Made by a program: the position numbers and the translations under genes
Notes under the pieces: generated by a model
What the model was told of the DNA's origin: nothing
Seen by the model: the letters and a program-made list of their open reading frames with translations, nothing else
Database searches by the model: none
Shown here: positions 25,761 through 34,599 of the stretch, in pieces
Numbering within the stretch: position 1 is the first letter of the stretch
Layout of the letters: the number at the start of each line of letters is the position of its first letter
Assembly: GCA_963815965.1 (NCBI GenBank)
Contig: CAWFIT010000004.1
Location: 1 to 64,000, forward strand
Length of the DNA stretch: 64,000 nt
Direction: 5' to 3'
Origin: DASVFB01 sp963815965
Lineage (GTDB): Bacteria > Actinomycetota > Thermoleophilia > Gaiellales > Gaiellaceae

Positions 25761-27153
25761 TCAGCGGCCGCGTCTCAAAAGCAGCGTCGAGACCGTCTGC
25801 GCGCAGATCGCCAGATCGATGACGACGTTTCTGTTCCGGAGGTACCAGAGGTCGTACGACAGCTTCTCGGCCGTGCTGTCTGCGTCGAAGGCGTAGTTGG
25901 CCCGGAGCTGCGCCCAGCCGGTGATGCCGGGCTTGACGAGGAGCCGGCGCGTCCAGAACGGCACGTCTCGCTCCAGCATCTCGACGAACTCGGGTCGCTC
26001 GGGCCGGGGGCCGACGATCGACATGTCGCCTTTCAGGACGTTCCAGAGCTGCGGGACCTCGTCGAGGTGCGTCTGGCGCAGGATGCGCCCCAGCCGCGTC
26101 GCTCGTGGATCGTGCTCCTGTGCGAACAGCGGGTGTCCCGACGCCTCGGCGTCGGCGCGCATCGTGCGGAACTTGTAGATGGTGAACGGCCGCGCGCCTT
26201 CGCCGAGCCGGGTCTGGCGGTAGATGATCGAGCCCGGGGTCGTGCGCACGAGCGCGGCGAGTATCGGGATGAGAGGCGCGACGAGCACCAACCCGAACGA
26301 CGCGACGGCGAGGTCGAACGTCCGCTTGGCCAGGCGCGTATACGGCTTCTGCCTGATGTGCAGCATGCTCATGAACCACGTCGGCGTGAGATGACGCAAC
26401 GGGACGCGCCCGAGCGCGTGTTCGAAGAAATGCGAGACGCCGACGATCCTGAATCCGAGTGGCGCGAGCTTCAGCAGCGGCTCCATCGCCCAGCCGCCCA
26501 CAAGCTCGTCCGCGAGGATGATGATGTCCGGCCGATGGGCCTGGACGACCTGTGAGAGCTCCCGCGCCGCTTGCCGATCGGTTCCCCCATCCGCGTCGTC
26601 CAACGGCTCCGACAGGACGCCGACGACCGTGAACGGAGTCCGGCTGTCGGCCGTCATCTCTTGCATCACATCGAACGCGCACCCGCCGGTCCCCACGATC
26701 AGGACGCGACGCTTCACGACGCTTCGGACCGCGTATTCCCAGGCCGCGGAAAGGGCGAAGACGGCGACGGCCGTCTCGGCCAGCCTGGCTTCGCCGAAGT
26801 TCATCCCGGGCATCCAGAGAGCGAGTGCAGAGACGCCGACGAGACCGGTGGCGGTCCCGACCGCAGACGCGACGACCGGGCCAAGCGTGAAGTAGTTGGC
26901 GAAGGCCGCGCGAAGGGCGACGAACCAGAGCGCCGTCACGAGCGAGGCGGTCACGACCGCCGAGAGCGGCCGCGCCCCGGGGGCCGCGACGAGGGCGAAC
27001 GCCGGCAGCCAGACGAGCACGAGCCGGCCGCCGAGGACGACCGAGCCGATGTTTCCGCGCGCATGGCCGACGGAGCGTGGTTTGCTCGACGAGCCGCCTG
27101 AGCGGTTCCACGTAGTGCGACGTGAACCGGCCCTCGACGTCGGTGATGCTCAT
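25761..27153 (-). CDS. Polyprenyl-phosphate sugar transferase (WcaJ/ExoY-like), frame disrupted near the N-terminus
   Basis: The C-terminal catalytic domain of initiating glycosyl-1-phosphate transferases is complete: 'YRQTRLGEG', 'YKFRTMRADAE', 'LDEVPQLWNVLKGDMSIVGPRPE' (parts), 'VKPGITGWAQL'. It starts exopolysaccharide synthesis by loading a sugar phosphate onto undecaprenyl phosphate. Several N-terminal membrane helices and a nucleotide-binding-like domain ('VLIVGTGG') precede it. The contiguous frame begins only at GTG 27020. ATG 27153 overlaps the upstream gene stop (ATGA) and encodes a plausible start 'MSITDVEGRFTSHYVEPL'. One extra base near 27065 would account for the shift. Confidence 0.85.
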
Positions 27154-28373
27154 CGTTGCGCACCGTGGTCGTGCGAGACAGACACGGCGCTCGGTGCGAT
27201 GCCGCTGAAGTTGTTGCCGTAATACTGGTTGTCGATGCCCTTGTAGTCGCCGATCGCCGCGCGGTCCTGCCCGACGAACGTGCAACGGCGCACCACCGTC
27301 CGGGTCGTCCCCTCGTCGAGGTACACGCCGACGAGCCTGGTATGGAAGTAGCAGTTCTCGATCACGTTGTCGACGCTCGCGGGCTTGCCCGAGTTCGAGG
27401 GGCTCGCCCACTCGGCGTTCACGCCTCGATCGACATTCGGCCCGATGCGCAGACGCCGGAAGGTCGTGCCGGTCGTGAAGTGCTCGATGTAGATGCCGAC
27501 GGGCGTGCGATCGACGGTGACGTCCTCGACGTGCGAGCCCGTGTTGGCGGTCCCGGTCCAGATGCCGCTCACGGCGCAAGACGCAGCGCTCACGCGCTTC
27601 ACGGTCCCAGTGCTACCGAGCCAGAGGCAGGACTCGGCCGTCCCATTGGACGACCCCGGCACGGGTCGCATGACCTGCGAGATCGCGAGGTCCTCGAGCA
27701 CGTAAGGGATGCGTGCGCGGTAGTGATCCTCGTTTGGGTCGACCAGGACGCCATAGCCCGGAAACGCGCGCGCCACTACCCGCTGCGCGACGAAGCCCTC
27801 GGGCTGCCTCACGATGAGACCGTCGACGACGCCGTTGCCGTCCAGCCACGTATCCCGAACCGCGGCATGCGTCGCTGAGCCCCAGACGTGGACGATCGAT
27901 CCCTGGAACGTCTTCGCCGGGTCGTCGACGTCGAACCTGATTCCCCTCAACGCTGCTCCCGACGGGCCCGCATTCGCACCGAGCACGACGCCTGCGCGCA
28001 GAACAGCCCTGCCGAGATGCGCAGCGTAGAGACGGTCGCCTTCGCGATCCGAGAACGAGCTCCCGTTGTCGTACGTTCCGTCTGCGAGCACGACCGCATC
28101 AGCGCGGTGGTCCGACAGGGCCGACCGGAGTTGCGCCGAGGAAGACACCCTCACGGCGTGCCGCGGCACTCGATACGTCCTGGGAGCGGCCGGCTTCCGC
28201 ACCACGTTCGGCGGCAAGAGGACGCTCGCAACCTGGTGGTTCGTCCTCTTTGGCTCATCCTTGGCGGCCGACGGCCGCGTGTCGCCACAGCCGCTCTGGC
28301 TCGTCGCGATACCCAAGGCGATGAGCGCGAGTGAGACGTGCAGAACCCTCCCGTCGTTCCGAGTGAAGACCAT
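27150..28373 (-). CDS. Right-handed parallel beta-helix lipoprotein
   Basis: A 407-residue exported protein. The N-terminal hydrophobic segment ends in 'SQSGC' (probable lipobox, Cys29). The body from about residue 75 is a parallel beta-helix with the opening 'VLADGTYDNG' and repeated turns such as 'IENCYFHTRLVGVYLDEG' and 'VVRRCTFVGQDRAAIGDY'. The fold is typical of polysaccharide lyases and carbohydrate-binding surface proteins. It starts at ATG 28373 with GGAG upstream, divergent from the deacetylase gene, and ends in a four-base overlap with the sugar transferase. A role in matrix polysaccharide binding or cleavage is inferred. Confidence 0.8.
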   Translation of the reverse strand: MVFTRNDGRVLHVSLALIALGIATSQSGCGDTRPSAAKDEPKRTNHQVASVLLPPNVVRKPAAPRTYRVPRHAVRVSSSAQLRSALSDHRADAVVLADGTYDNGSSFSDREGDRLYAAHLGRAVLRAGVVLGANAGPSGAALRGIRFDVDDPAKTFQGSIVHVWGSATHAAVRDTWLDGNGVVDGLIVRQPEGFVAQRVVARAFPGYGVLVDPNEDHYRARIPYVLEDLAISQVMRPVPGSSNGTAESCLWLGSTGTVKRVSAASCAVSGIWTGTANTGSHVEDVTVDRTPVGIYIEHFTTGTTFRRLRIGPNVDRGVNAEWASPSNSGKPASVDNVIENCYFHTRLVGVYLDEGTTRTVVRRCTFVGQDRAAIGDYKGIDNQYYGNNFSGIAPSAVSVSHDHGAQR

Positions 28374-28380
28374 TGAACTC

Positions 28381-28402
28381 CGAATGGGTAATTACCCATT
28401 CG
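28381..28402. promoter_or_regulatory. Perfect 22-bp palindrome in a divergent intergenic region
   Basis: The 11-base half-site CGAATGGGTAA is followed at once by its exact reverse complement, giving 22 of 22 paired bases in an AT-rich patch of otherwise GC-rich DNA. It sits 8 bases upstream of the beta-helix gene start and 22 bases upstream of the deacetylase ATG 28424. It is a strong candidate operator for a dimeric repressor (MarR, TetR or GntR size). As RNA it would also form a hairpin next to the ribosome-binding site of 27150-28373. Confidence 0.65.
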
Positions 28403-28423
28403 TGGCTGCTCGGGTCGTCGAAC

Positions 28424-29362
28424 ATGTATCGCAGCGGCGGCGGGGCGCGTAGCGTGGCCGTTCCTTCCGAGCTGCCTGGACCGGCACTGCCCGGCGTGGG
28501 CGCGACGCTTCCGGCATCTGTCAAGGCCGGCGCCACCCACGTGCGGTCCGCGCTGTGGCTGGCCCGGAGGCGCGGGCGCATCGACGAGAACGGGCTGCGC
28601 ATCCTCTTCTATCACCGTGTGTCCGACGACGAGGACTTGCTCGCGGTGACTCCGCGCCGGTTCCGCCGGCAGATGGAGCTGCTCGCCGCCGAGCGCTACG
28701 CCGTCGTGAGCCTGGAAGTGGCCGCCGATCTGCTCGACGCGGGCGTCACTCCGCAGCGCACGGTCGTGCTGAACTTCGACGACGGCTACCTAGACGTGGC
28801 CGAAAACGCGCTGCCGGTGCTCGAGGACCTTGGCTTTCCTGCAACTGTGTTCCTGCCGACCGGGGCGATCGACGGAACGACCAAGCTGAGCTGGTACCGG
28901 ACGCAACCCCCGCTGCTCGGCTGGGACGAGATCGGCGAGCTCGACCGCCGCGGGACGCTGCGCTTCGAGGCCCACACGGTGACGCACCCGAATCTTCTTG
29001 CGCTGGGCGAAGATGCCGCGCGCGCCGAGATCGCAGGATCGAAGATCGCGCTCGAGGAGAGGCTCGGGCGCCCGGTGGACGCGTTCTGCTATCCCGCCGG
29101 CCTCTACGGCCCGCGAGACCGCGGCTTCGTGGCCGACGCCGGCTTCCGGATCGCCGTTTCGTGCGAGCCGGGGGTGAACCGGCCGGGAGCTGACTTGCTG
29201 GCGCTGAGGCGCCGCCAGATCGACGCACGCGACGCCATGCTCGACTTCAGGGCGAAGCTCGGTGGCGGTCACGATTCTCCGCTGCCGCTTCGGAACGTCT
29301 ACCGCCGGATGCGTTTCGGCGAGCGACAGCCGGTCGCTTCCGGCCGCCGGATCGCCGCCTGA
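28424..29362 (+). CDS. Polysaccharide deacetylase (NodB domain)
   Basis: A 312-residue carbohydrate esterase family 4 protein. Motif 1 is 'LNFDDGYLD' (catalytic Asp and metal Asp), motif 2 'EAHTVTHPNL' (metal His pair), motif 3 'FCYPAGLYG'. There is no obvious signal peptide; the N-terminal ~60 residues are basic and may associate with the membrane. Such enzymes remove N-acetyl or O-acetyl groups from polysaccharides. ATG 28424 is preferred to TTG 28373 because the latter runs through the palindrome. The polymerase gene follows after 27 bases. Confidence 0.88.
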   Translation: MYRSGGGARSVAVPSELPGPALPGVGATLPASVKAGATHVRSALWLARRRGRIDENGLRILFYHRVSDDEDLLAVTPRRFRRQMELLAAERYAVVSLEVAADLLDAGVTPQRTVVLNFDDGYLDVAENALPVLEDLGFPATVFLPTGAIDGTTKLSWYRTQPPLLGWDEIGELDRRGTLRFEAHTVTHPNLLALGEDAARAEIAGSKIALEERLGRPVDAFCYPAGLYGPRDRGFVADAGFRIAVSCEPGVNRPGADLLALRRRQIDARDAMLDFRAKLGGGHDSPLPLRNVYRRMRFGERQPVASGRRIAA

Positions 29363-29389
29363 GGTGCGCACGCCGCCGCGCTCGACGGT

Positions 29390-30742
29390 ATGACCTACCC
29401 GGCGTCAATCGGCGAGGCCAAGAGTTCGCTGCTCGCGCGCGGCCTCGGTCTGCTCGTCGCAGTCGGCGCGGTCGGAGGCTTTGCGCTCGCTCTGTCCCGA
29501 CTGCTCTACCTCTACCCGCCGACTCCGCAGATCGTCGCCGGTTTCGCGATCGGGCTGCTCGGCGCGCTCGCGCTCGCGCTCCTCTCTTTCGATGTCGCGA
29601 TCGCGATCGGCATATTTCTGCTCGCCGCGGTTCGGATCGAGCCGGCTCCGACAGATCTCCTCTTCGCAGTCGTGATCACGGTCGGGGTCGCTACAGGGCG
29701 CGTCGATTTCAGGCGCATCCCGGTGGGTGCTGCGTTCCTCGTGTGGGCGTTTCTGACGCTCAACCTCGTCGCGGCGATCGACGTCGCAGATCCGGCGCGG
29801 GCGGCGTCGTTCTTCGCAATCACGCTCTACGTCGTGATCTTCGGCCTCTGGCTCGCGAGCTACGTCACGTCTTCAGCCGCTGCGCGGCGCATCACCCGCG
29901 CATATGTCATCGCCGCCGTCGCGTCAGCCGTCTTGTCGTCCCTCGCCTTGCTCGTCGCGTACCCGGGAGGTCACCTGTTCACGCGGATCGGCCGGGCGGA
30001 AGGGCTTTTCAAGGATCCGAACGTGTTCGGACCGTTCCTCGTCCCGGCCGCACTGATCGTGCTCGAGGAGATCCTCGCTCCACGTCTCTTCCACTCCCGC
30101 CGTTCGGCGAAGCTCGCCGCGTTCGCGGCGCTCGCGGTCGGCGTCCTCTTCTCCTACTCGCGTGCGGCCTGGCTCAACCTGGCCGTCGGCGTCCTCGTCG
30201 TCCTAACCGTCATCGCGCTGCGCCGCGGTGCGGGTCGCCAGGCCGGACGGGCTCTTGCCGTCGTCCTCGTCGGCGCTGCGGCTGTGACCGCGACGGTTGC
30301 GTTCAGCGGCTCGACGACGTTCCTCGAGCAGCGGGCGAAGCTTCAGAGCTACGACTCGACACGCTTCGGCGCGCAGTCGGAGAGCATTCGCTTCGCCGAG
30401 CGACATCCGCTCGGCATCGGGCCGGGACAGTTCGAGCGTTACGCCAACGTCTCGGTGCACAGCACGTACGCCCGCGCTCTGGCCGAGGAGGGATTGCTCG
30501 GCTTGCTGATCATGCTCGCTCTGGTGCTCTCAACGCTCGCGGCTGCCGGCCGGAATGCGATCGACGGTCGCGACACCTACGGGATCGGCTCCGCCGCGTT
30601 ACTCGGGGCTTGGTGCGGGATCCTCGTCAACAGCCTGTTCCTCGACACCCTTCACTGGCGCCATTTCTGGTTCGTCGCGGCCTTGATCTGGGCCGGCAGC
30701 TACCGCGCGAAAGGCCTTGATCGCGCAGGCCGGCGCACGTAG
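29390..30742 (+). CDS. O-antigen ligase/Wzy polymerase-like membrane protein
   Basis: A 450-residue protein with about 11-12 membrane segments and the Wzy_C/O-antigen-ligase motif in the large loop: 'GRAEGLFKDPNVFGPFLVP' before it, then 'ESIRFAERHPLGIGPGQF' and 'VHSTYARALAEEGLLGLL' (key Arg, His, Glu). It polymerises or ligates undecaprenyl-linked repeat units. It lies directly after the deacetylase on the same strand. The IS481 remnant begins five bases after its stop. Confidence 0.88.
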   Translation: MTYPASIGEAKSSLLARGLGLLVAVGAVGGFALALSRLLYLYPPTPQIVAGFAIGLLGALALALLSFDVAIAIGIFLLAAVRIEPAPTDLLFAVVITVGVATGRVDFRRIPVGAAFLVWAFLTLNLVAAIDVADPARAASFFAITLYVVIFGLWLASYVTSSAAARRITRAYVIAAVASAVLSSLALLVAYPGGHLFTRIGRAEGLFKDPNVFGPFLVPAALIVLEEILAPRLFHSRRSAKLAAFAALAVGVLFSYSRAAWLNLAVGVLVVLTVIALRRGAGRQAGRALAVVLVGAAAVTATVAFSGSTTFLEQRAKLQSYDSTRFGAQSESIRFAERHPLGIGPGQFERYANVSVHSTYARALAEEGLLGLLIMLALVLSTLAAAGRNAIDGRDTYGIGSAALLGAWCGILVNSLFLDTLHWRHFWFVAALIWAGSYRAKGLDRAGRRT

Positions 30743-30746
30743 AGCT

Positions 30747-31597
30747 GGGTAGCTACAGCTAGCAGCTAGCTGGGCTGCCTACAGAGGTTGTGAACGGCTG
30801 AGGTTCTATCCGGCCCTCCTTTGAGGCTGTGGGTCTTCCCGGACCTACGCTCAAAGGAGGGCGCGGATGTATCTGCACGCTAACGCCAAGCTCGGACTGG
30901 CTGGGCGTTTCGCTTTGGTTCGCGCACTCAACGGTCTGGAAGGTGCTCCGCCGGGCTGGGATCTCGCGACCGCCGCGACCCGCAAAGCAGCCGGCTAACC
31001 GGTACGAGTGGCCGTGCCCGGGCGACCTGTTGCACATGGACACCAGCCGCTATGCGCGCTTCTTGCGGCCCGGGCATCGCGTGACCAGAGATCGCTCACA
31101 GCGCTCACGCAATTGGATGAGCCCCGAGACGAGAGTCGGCTAGGACTTCGCGCATGCGATCGTCGACGACCACTCGCGTCTGGCCTTCGTCGAGCTGCAC
31201 GACGACGAGAAGGCGCCAACGGTGACCGGCTTCACCGAGCGCGCACTGGCCTTCTTCGCCGAGCACGGCATCGTCGCGAAACGGCTGATGACCGATAACG
31301 GCTTCAGCTGTGTCAGGAACCGCTCGCCGCGCGAACTGCTTGCCCGCGACAGCATCAGCCATCTCACCACCGAGCCGTACCGTCCGCGCACGAACGGCAA
31401 GGTGGAGCGCTTCCACCAGACGATGGCCCGCGAATGGGCCTACGGACTCGCCTACCGCTCACATCGACAACACCGCCAAGCGCTGCCACACTGGCTCGAC
31501 CACTACAACCGAGCGAGACCACACAGCGCACTCGAATGCCAGCCGCCGATCAGCCGCGTTCACAACCTGCGTGGGCAGGACAGCTAGCTAGCTACCC
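30747..31597 (+). mobile_element. Decayed IS481-family insertion sequence
   Basis: The outer ends are inverted repeats (GGGTAGCTA at 30747-30755; TAGCTACCC at 31589-31597), with related AGCTAGC runs inside each. The element is about 851 bp, shorter than intact relatives near 1.1 kb, because the transposase has an internal deletion. No target-site duplication is apparent. It lies between the polymerase gene and the chain-length gene. Confidence 0.75.
30867..31587 (+). pseudogene. IS481-family transposase remnant
   Basis: The start 'MYLHANAKLGLAGRFALVRA' at ATG 30867 is the typical IS481 N-terminus. After about 20 codons the sequence jumps in another frame to 'FAHSTVWKVLRRAGISRP', deleting roughly 70-80 codons including most of the HTH. 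The deletion joins two TTCGCGC-like sequences. The DDE core follows ('LLHMDTSRYARF', 'IVDDHSRLAFVELH', 'RLMTDNGFS', 'NGKVERFHQTMAREW'). It is broken by TAG at 31141, where Tyr is expected before 'DFAHA'. Deletion, frameshift and stop together make it inactive. Confidence 0.85.
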
Positions 31598-33079
31598 CTT
31601 GCTCGCTCCGCCGACGACGACGTGCCCGAGGATGTTGGCCCCGATGCCGTCGAGGCGTTCACGCAGCTCGACGGCGTCGGCCGGTGTGAGCCGCTGCGGC
31701 TGTGTCGCGATGAGAACGGCCTCGACGCCTTGTACCCAGAGGCGACTGTCCACCGGTCCCAGCAGCGGCGGCCCTGCGATGAGGACGTAGCTGAAGGCCG
31801 ATCGGGCCAACTCGCGGAACAGAACCTCCAGCGCGTCTCCGGACACGACGACGCTCGCCGAGGCTTCGCCGGTGCCCAAAACCGAGAGGCTGCCGGTCTC
31901 GCGTTTCGAGGCAGACGCAGGCGGTTCCATGATCACGTCGGCCGCGGCGTCCTCGTCGCCTCGCTGTGCCGAGGCCAGAATCTCCGCGAGGCCGACGGCA
32001 GGCTCCATGCCAAAGAGCCGCTCCAGAGTCGGCCGACGCAGGTCCCCGTCGACGAGCAACGTCTTCTCTCCGGCGTGCGCGAGTGCGAGCCCGAGACCCG
32101 CGGCAACGCCTTCCTTGCCCTCGTCGGCGAAGGCGCTCGTCAAGAAGAGGATGTGCTGGCGCCGCGGTGGGAGCTGGCTCTTCACGACCGCGGCCAAGGA
32201 CTCGTACGACTCGCGCTCAACCGGGCTCGCTCCGCCCGGACGACGTCGTGTCGCCTGCGGGACCTGCGTCAGGATCGGCAGTCCCGTCAGTTGACCGAGC
32301 TCCCTCGAGCCGCCGACGCGCGGTGCGATGCGGGCCCGGCCCAGGGCAACGATCACCGCGATGAACAACGCCGCGACGAACGCGAAGGCTGCGTTCCGGA
32401 CGGGTCGCGGCGACACCGGCGTCGCCGACACCCGCGCGGAGTCGGCGAGCTGAAGCTCTGAGCCCGCGTTCGCTTCGCTGATGCTCAACTCGCTCAGCCG
32501 CTCCCGGATGAGCGCGATCTCGGCTCGCGAGCCGGGCGTGCCGCGAAGCTTTGCCATCGCGTCCAGGAGGCGGGCGCGTGAGGCTTCTAGTCGGCGCAGT
32601 TCGCTGGTCCGCTGGCGGCGGAGGAAGACGGTTGTGACGGCATTGGCAATGCGCGCTGCCGCGCGGGGGCTCTCCGCCGAGGCTTTGATCCGGACGATGT
32701 TCGCGTTCGGATCGACGGCGGCTGTGATTTTCCCGGCCAACGTCTGCGCGGACTCGCCGGGCAGCTGGCGGGCGGCCTCATGGAGCACGTTCCGGGTGGT
32801 CAGGAGCGTCTGGATCGTCGCGAGCTGTCTCGCCGCGTCCGCCGATGCCGTATCGGGGCTCTCGTCGAGCAGCATCGTCGCGGTCGAGGAGTAGGTCTTC
32901 GGCGAGGTGAGCGACAGCGCCAGCACGCCTGCCGTCACGGGAATGACGATCGCGGCGATCAAGAGCCACGAGCCGCGGAGTGCGTGCAGGTAGCGCCGAA
33001 CGTCGACCGGCTGCTCCTGCGGCGGCTCGATCGCGCGCAGCCGCGATACACGCTCGGTCACGCGTCGCTGCTCGATCAT
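31592..33079 (-). CDS. Wzz/BY-kinase-like chain-length determinant with degenerate ATPase motifs
   Basis: A 495-residue protein with an N-terminal Wzz domain (TM1 about residues 36-58, periplasmic coiled coil about 140-200, TM2 about 228-250) and a C-terminal CpsD/Wzc-type domain. Walker A' 'LLVDGDLRRPTLERLFG' is intact. Walker A reads 'ADEGKEG', lacking Ser/Thr after Lys, and Walker B is 'VLIAGPPLLG' with Ala for Asp. There is no C-terminal Tyr cluster. Kinase activity is unlikely; a structural role in exopolysaccharide chain length is inferred. The last codon and TAG stop lie inside the IS481 end. The start has AAGGAGGAGG upstream. Confidence 0.85.
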   Translation of the reverse strand: MIEQRRVTERVSRLRAIEPPQEQPVDVRRYLHALRGSWLLIAAIVIPVTAGVLALSLTSPKTYSSTATMLLDESPDTASADAARQLATIQTLLTTRNVLHEAARQLPGESAQTLAGKITAAVDPNANIVRIKASAESPRAAARIANAVTTVFLRRQRTSELRRLEASRARLLDAMAKLRGTPGSRAEIALIRERLSELSISEANAGSELQLADSARVSATPVSPRPVRNAAFAFVAALFIAVIVALGRARIAPRVGGSRELGQLTGLPILTQVPQATRRRPGGASPVERESYESLAAVVKSQLPPRRQHILFLTSAFADEGKEGVAAGLGLALAHAGEKTLLVDGDLRRPTLERLFGMEPAVGLAEILASAQRGDEDAAADVIMEPPASASKRETGSLSVLGTGEASASVVVSGDALEVLFRELARSAFSYVLIAGPPLLGPVDSRLWVQGVEAVLIATQPQRLTPADAVELRERLDGIGANILGHVVVGGASKG

Positions 33080-33286
33080 TTCGTCGACCTCCTCCTTGGC
33101 GTTTGGGCGATGCGGAATCCGTGCGTCGTCACGACGCCTCCCAGCGTGGGATGACCAGCTCGCGCAGGCGGAACGACATTCGTCTGCGATAGATCCGCAC
33201 CGGGCTCAGCCCTCCAGCCAGGTAAGCGCTGCTCGCGCCCGCCACGGCTCCGTACTCCGACCCCGTCCGCATGTCCCGCTGATCCC

Positions 33287-33658
33287 TCACTCGAGACCTC
33301 GCTCCAGACGCACTTCGCCGGCCCGGCGACGTCGCCCGCGCGTCCCCCAGAACCACGAGATCAAGAACACGAGATAGACCGCCGCGAAGACGAGGCCGAG
33401 CTGCAGCGCGCGCCGCGTGTCTCCCAGATGTCCGGCCGCGACGACCTCGCGCGAGCGCATGGCCGTTGAGCGGCTGCTTGGCGTCGAACCGGGACGATAA
33501 GCGGTCGGAACGGCGCCGTGCCGCGGTGATATCACGCGTGCGACGGCGACTACCGGTGGTGCGGAACTACCAACGGATCGGACAGTCGACGCAGCGACGG
33601 TTCTCTTGGTCTGCGACTGGGTCCGGAGAGCCATCGAACGAGTAGCGGAAGGAGCCAT
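33287..33658 (-). CDS. Small single-pass membrane protein in the polysaccharide locus
   Basis: A 123-residue product: a Ser/Thr/Arg-rich N-terminal 80 residues without known domain, one membrane helix 'LGLVFAAVYLVFLISWFW' (residues about 89-106), then a basic tail 'GTRGRRRRAGE'. ATG 33658 is chosen for the AGAGAAG ribosome-binding site. It precedes the chain-length gene on the same strand by about 207 bases. Its layout (disordered stretch, helix, Arg-rich end) resembles the product of 36342-36968. Confidence 0.5.
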   Translation of the reverse strand: MAPSATRSMALRTQSQTKRTVAASTVRSVGSSAPPVVAVARVISPRHGAVPTAYRPGSTPSSRSTAMRSREVVAAGHLGDTRRALQLGLVFAAVYLVFLISWFWGTRGRRRRAGEVRLERGLE

Positions 33659-34599
33659 CGACGTATCTTCTCTTGAGTTTGAATACGAGATCTGTGTGCA
33701 TTCGGTTAAGCCAGCGATGATAATTTGCTCTGCGAATTGATACTGCGAATTACCCGGCGCATAGTATTGCCGATAGCATCGCGCCAGGCTGCCTTTGGCC
33801 GGCCGCACCGTCGCCTCGGCGCCGGTCTGGCGGCCATGCCGCAGCGGCTCGGTCGTCGGTCTTCCGACCGCAAGGCGTGTCCCTTGACCGACGGGCGCAT
33901 CGATGGAGCGCGCGCGCGGCGGCCCTGACGCCGGCGGCGACGGCGGGGCCTGTGACGCGGTGCTCGGCCGCGGCGATGCCCGAGCCCGCACGCGCGCTAG
34001 ACCGATCAACACCCCGGCTGAGATGGCTTGAAGCCTGATACTCCGGTGATATCAGCGGTGCGACGGCGATTCGTGCCGCCGCTTCGGCCCGTCTCTCCGC
34101 TGTCGAGGTAAACGCACGAGCAGGCCCGACCGCGACCGCCAGTCCGCGCGTCGCGTCAGTCCCGACTCCGGCGTGCCCGGGAGTCGCATGGGCGCCGCCG
34201 GCGATGCTGATCGACCCGGCGAGGACCGCCAGGGAAGCCGACGCGCCGCGCGGCGCTCGCGCGAGACGCAGGAGGCGAGGCGGGCGCGCGGCCGGACGTA
34301 GGTCGTTCGAAGGGGGAAGAACTGGGGTGGGTATCGGACGACTCTCCTGATTCAGAAGGAGATCCAACTCGCGTGCTCGCCTCGCGACTACGAATACGTA
34401 CTTACCCCAGCGGGTTGACGTCGAACCACGAAATTCGCTATTCGCATCTGAGGAGAATTCGATTTGCGCGAACAAATGCGCGCGGTTATAGTGCGCTCTC
34501 AGTTCAGCACGCCACACCTGTGGGGAATGGGGGGAGACTGGTGGCCGCGATGAATAACCCGTGCGTCCGCGCCGCATGTCACTACGGAGCGCCGAGACC
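33659..34599. other. 941-bp stretch without a supported gene
   Basis: It separates the divergent 33287-33658 gene and the sigma factor gene. Minus-strand frames here are Ala/Arg-rich with no recognisable domain. Part of it (about 34340-34500) is markedly AT-richer and holds a probable promoter. A 30-base block at 34041-34070 resembles 33521-33550 (about 24 of 30 identical), which suggests an old duplication. Confidence 0.5.
34464..34492 (+). promoter_or_regulatory. Putative promoter upstream of the sigma factor gene
   Basis: TTGCGC (34464-34469), a 17-base spacer, then TATAGT (34487-34492) lie in an AT-rich patch 108 bases before the preferred start. A second, weaker box pair begins with TTGACG at 34415. 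Confidence 0.35.

Noticed and set aside
33129..33273. 48-codon frame between the chain-length and small membrane protein genes
   Set aside because: Basic and without domain, signal peptide or ribosome-binding site; too short to support.
33750..34577. 275-codon minus-strand frame with a signal-peptide-like stretch
   Set aside because: Low-complexity Ala/Arg composition, no domain, and it runs across the AT-rich promoter region of the sigma gene.
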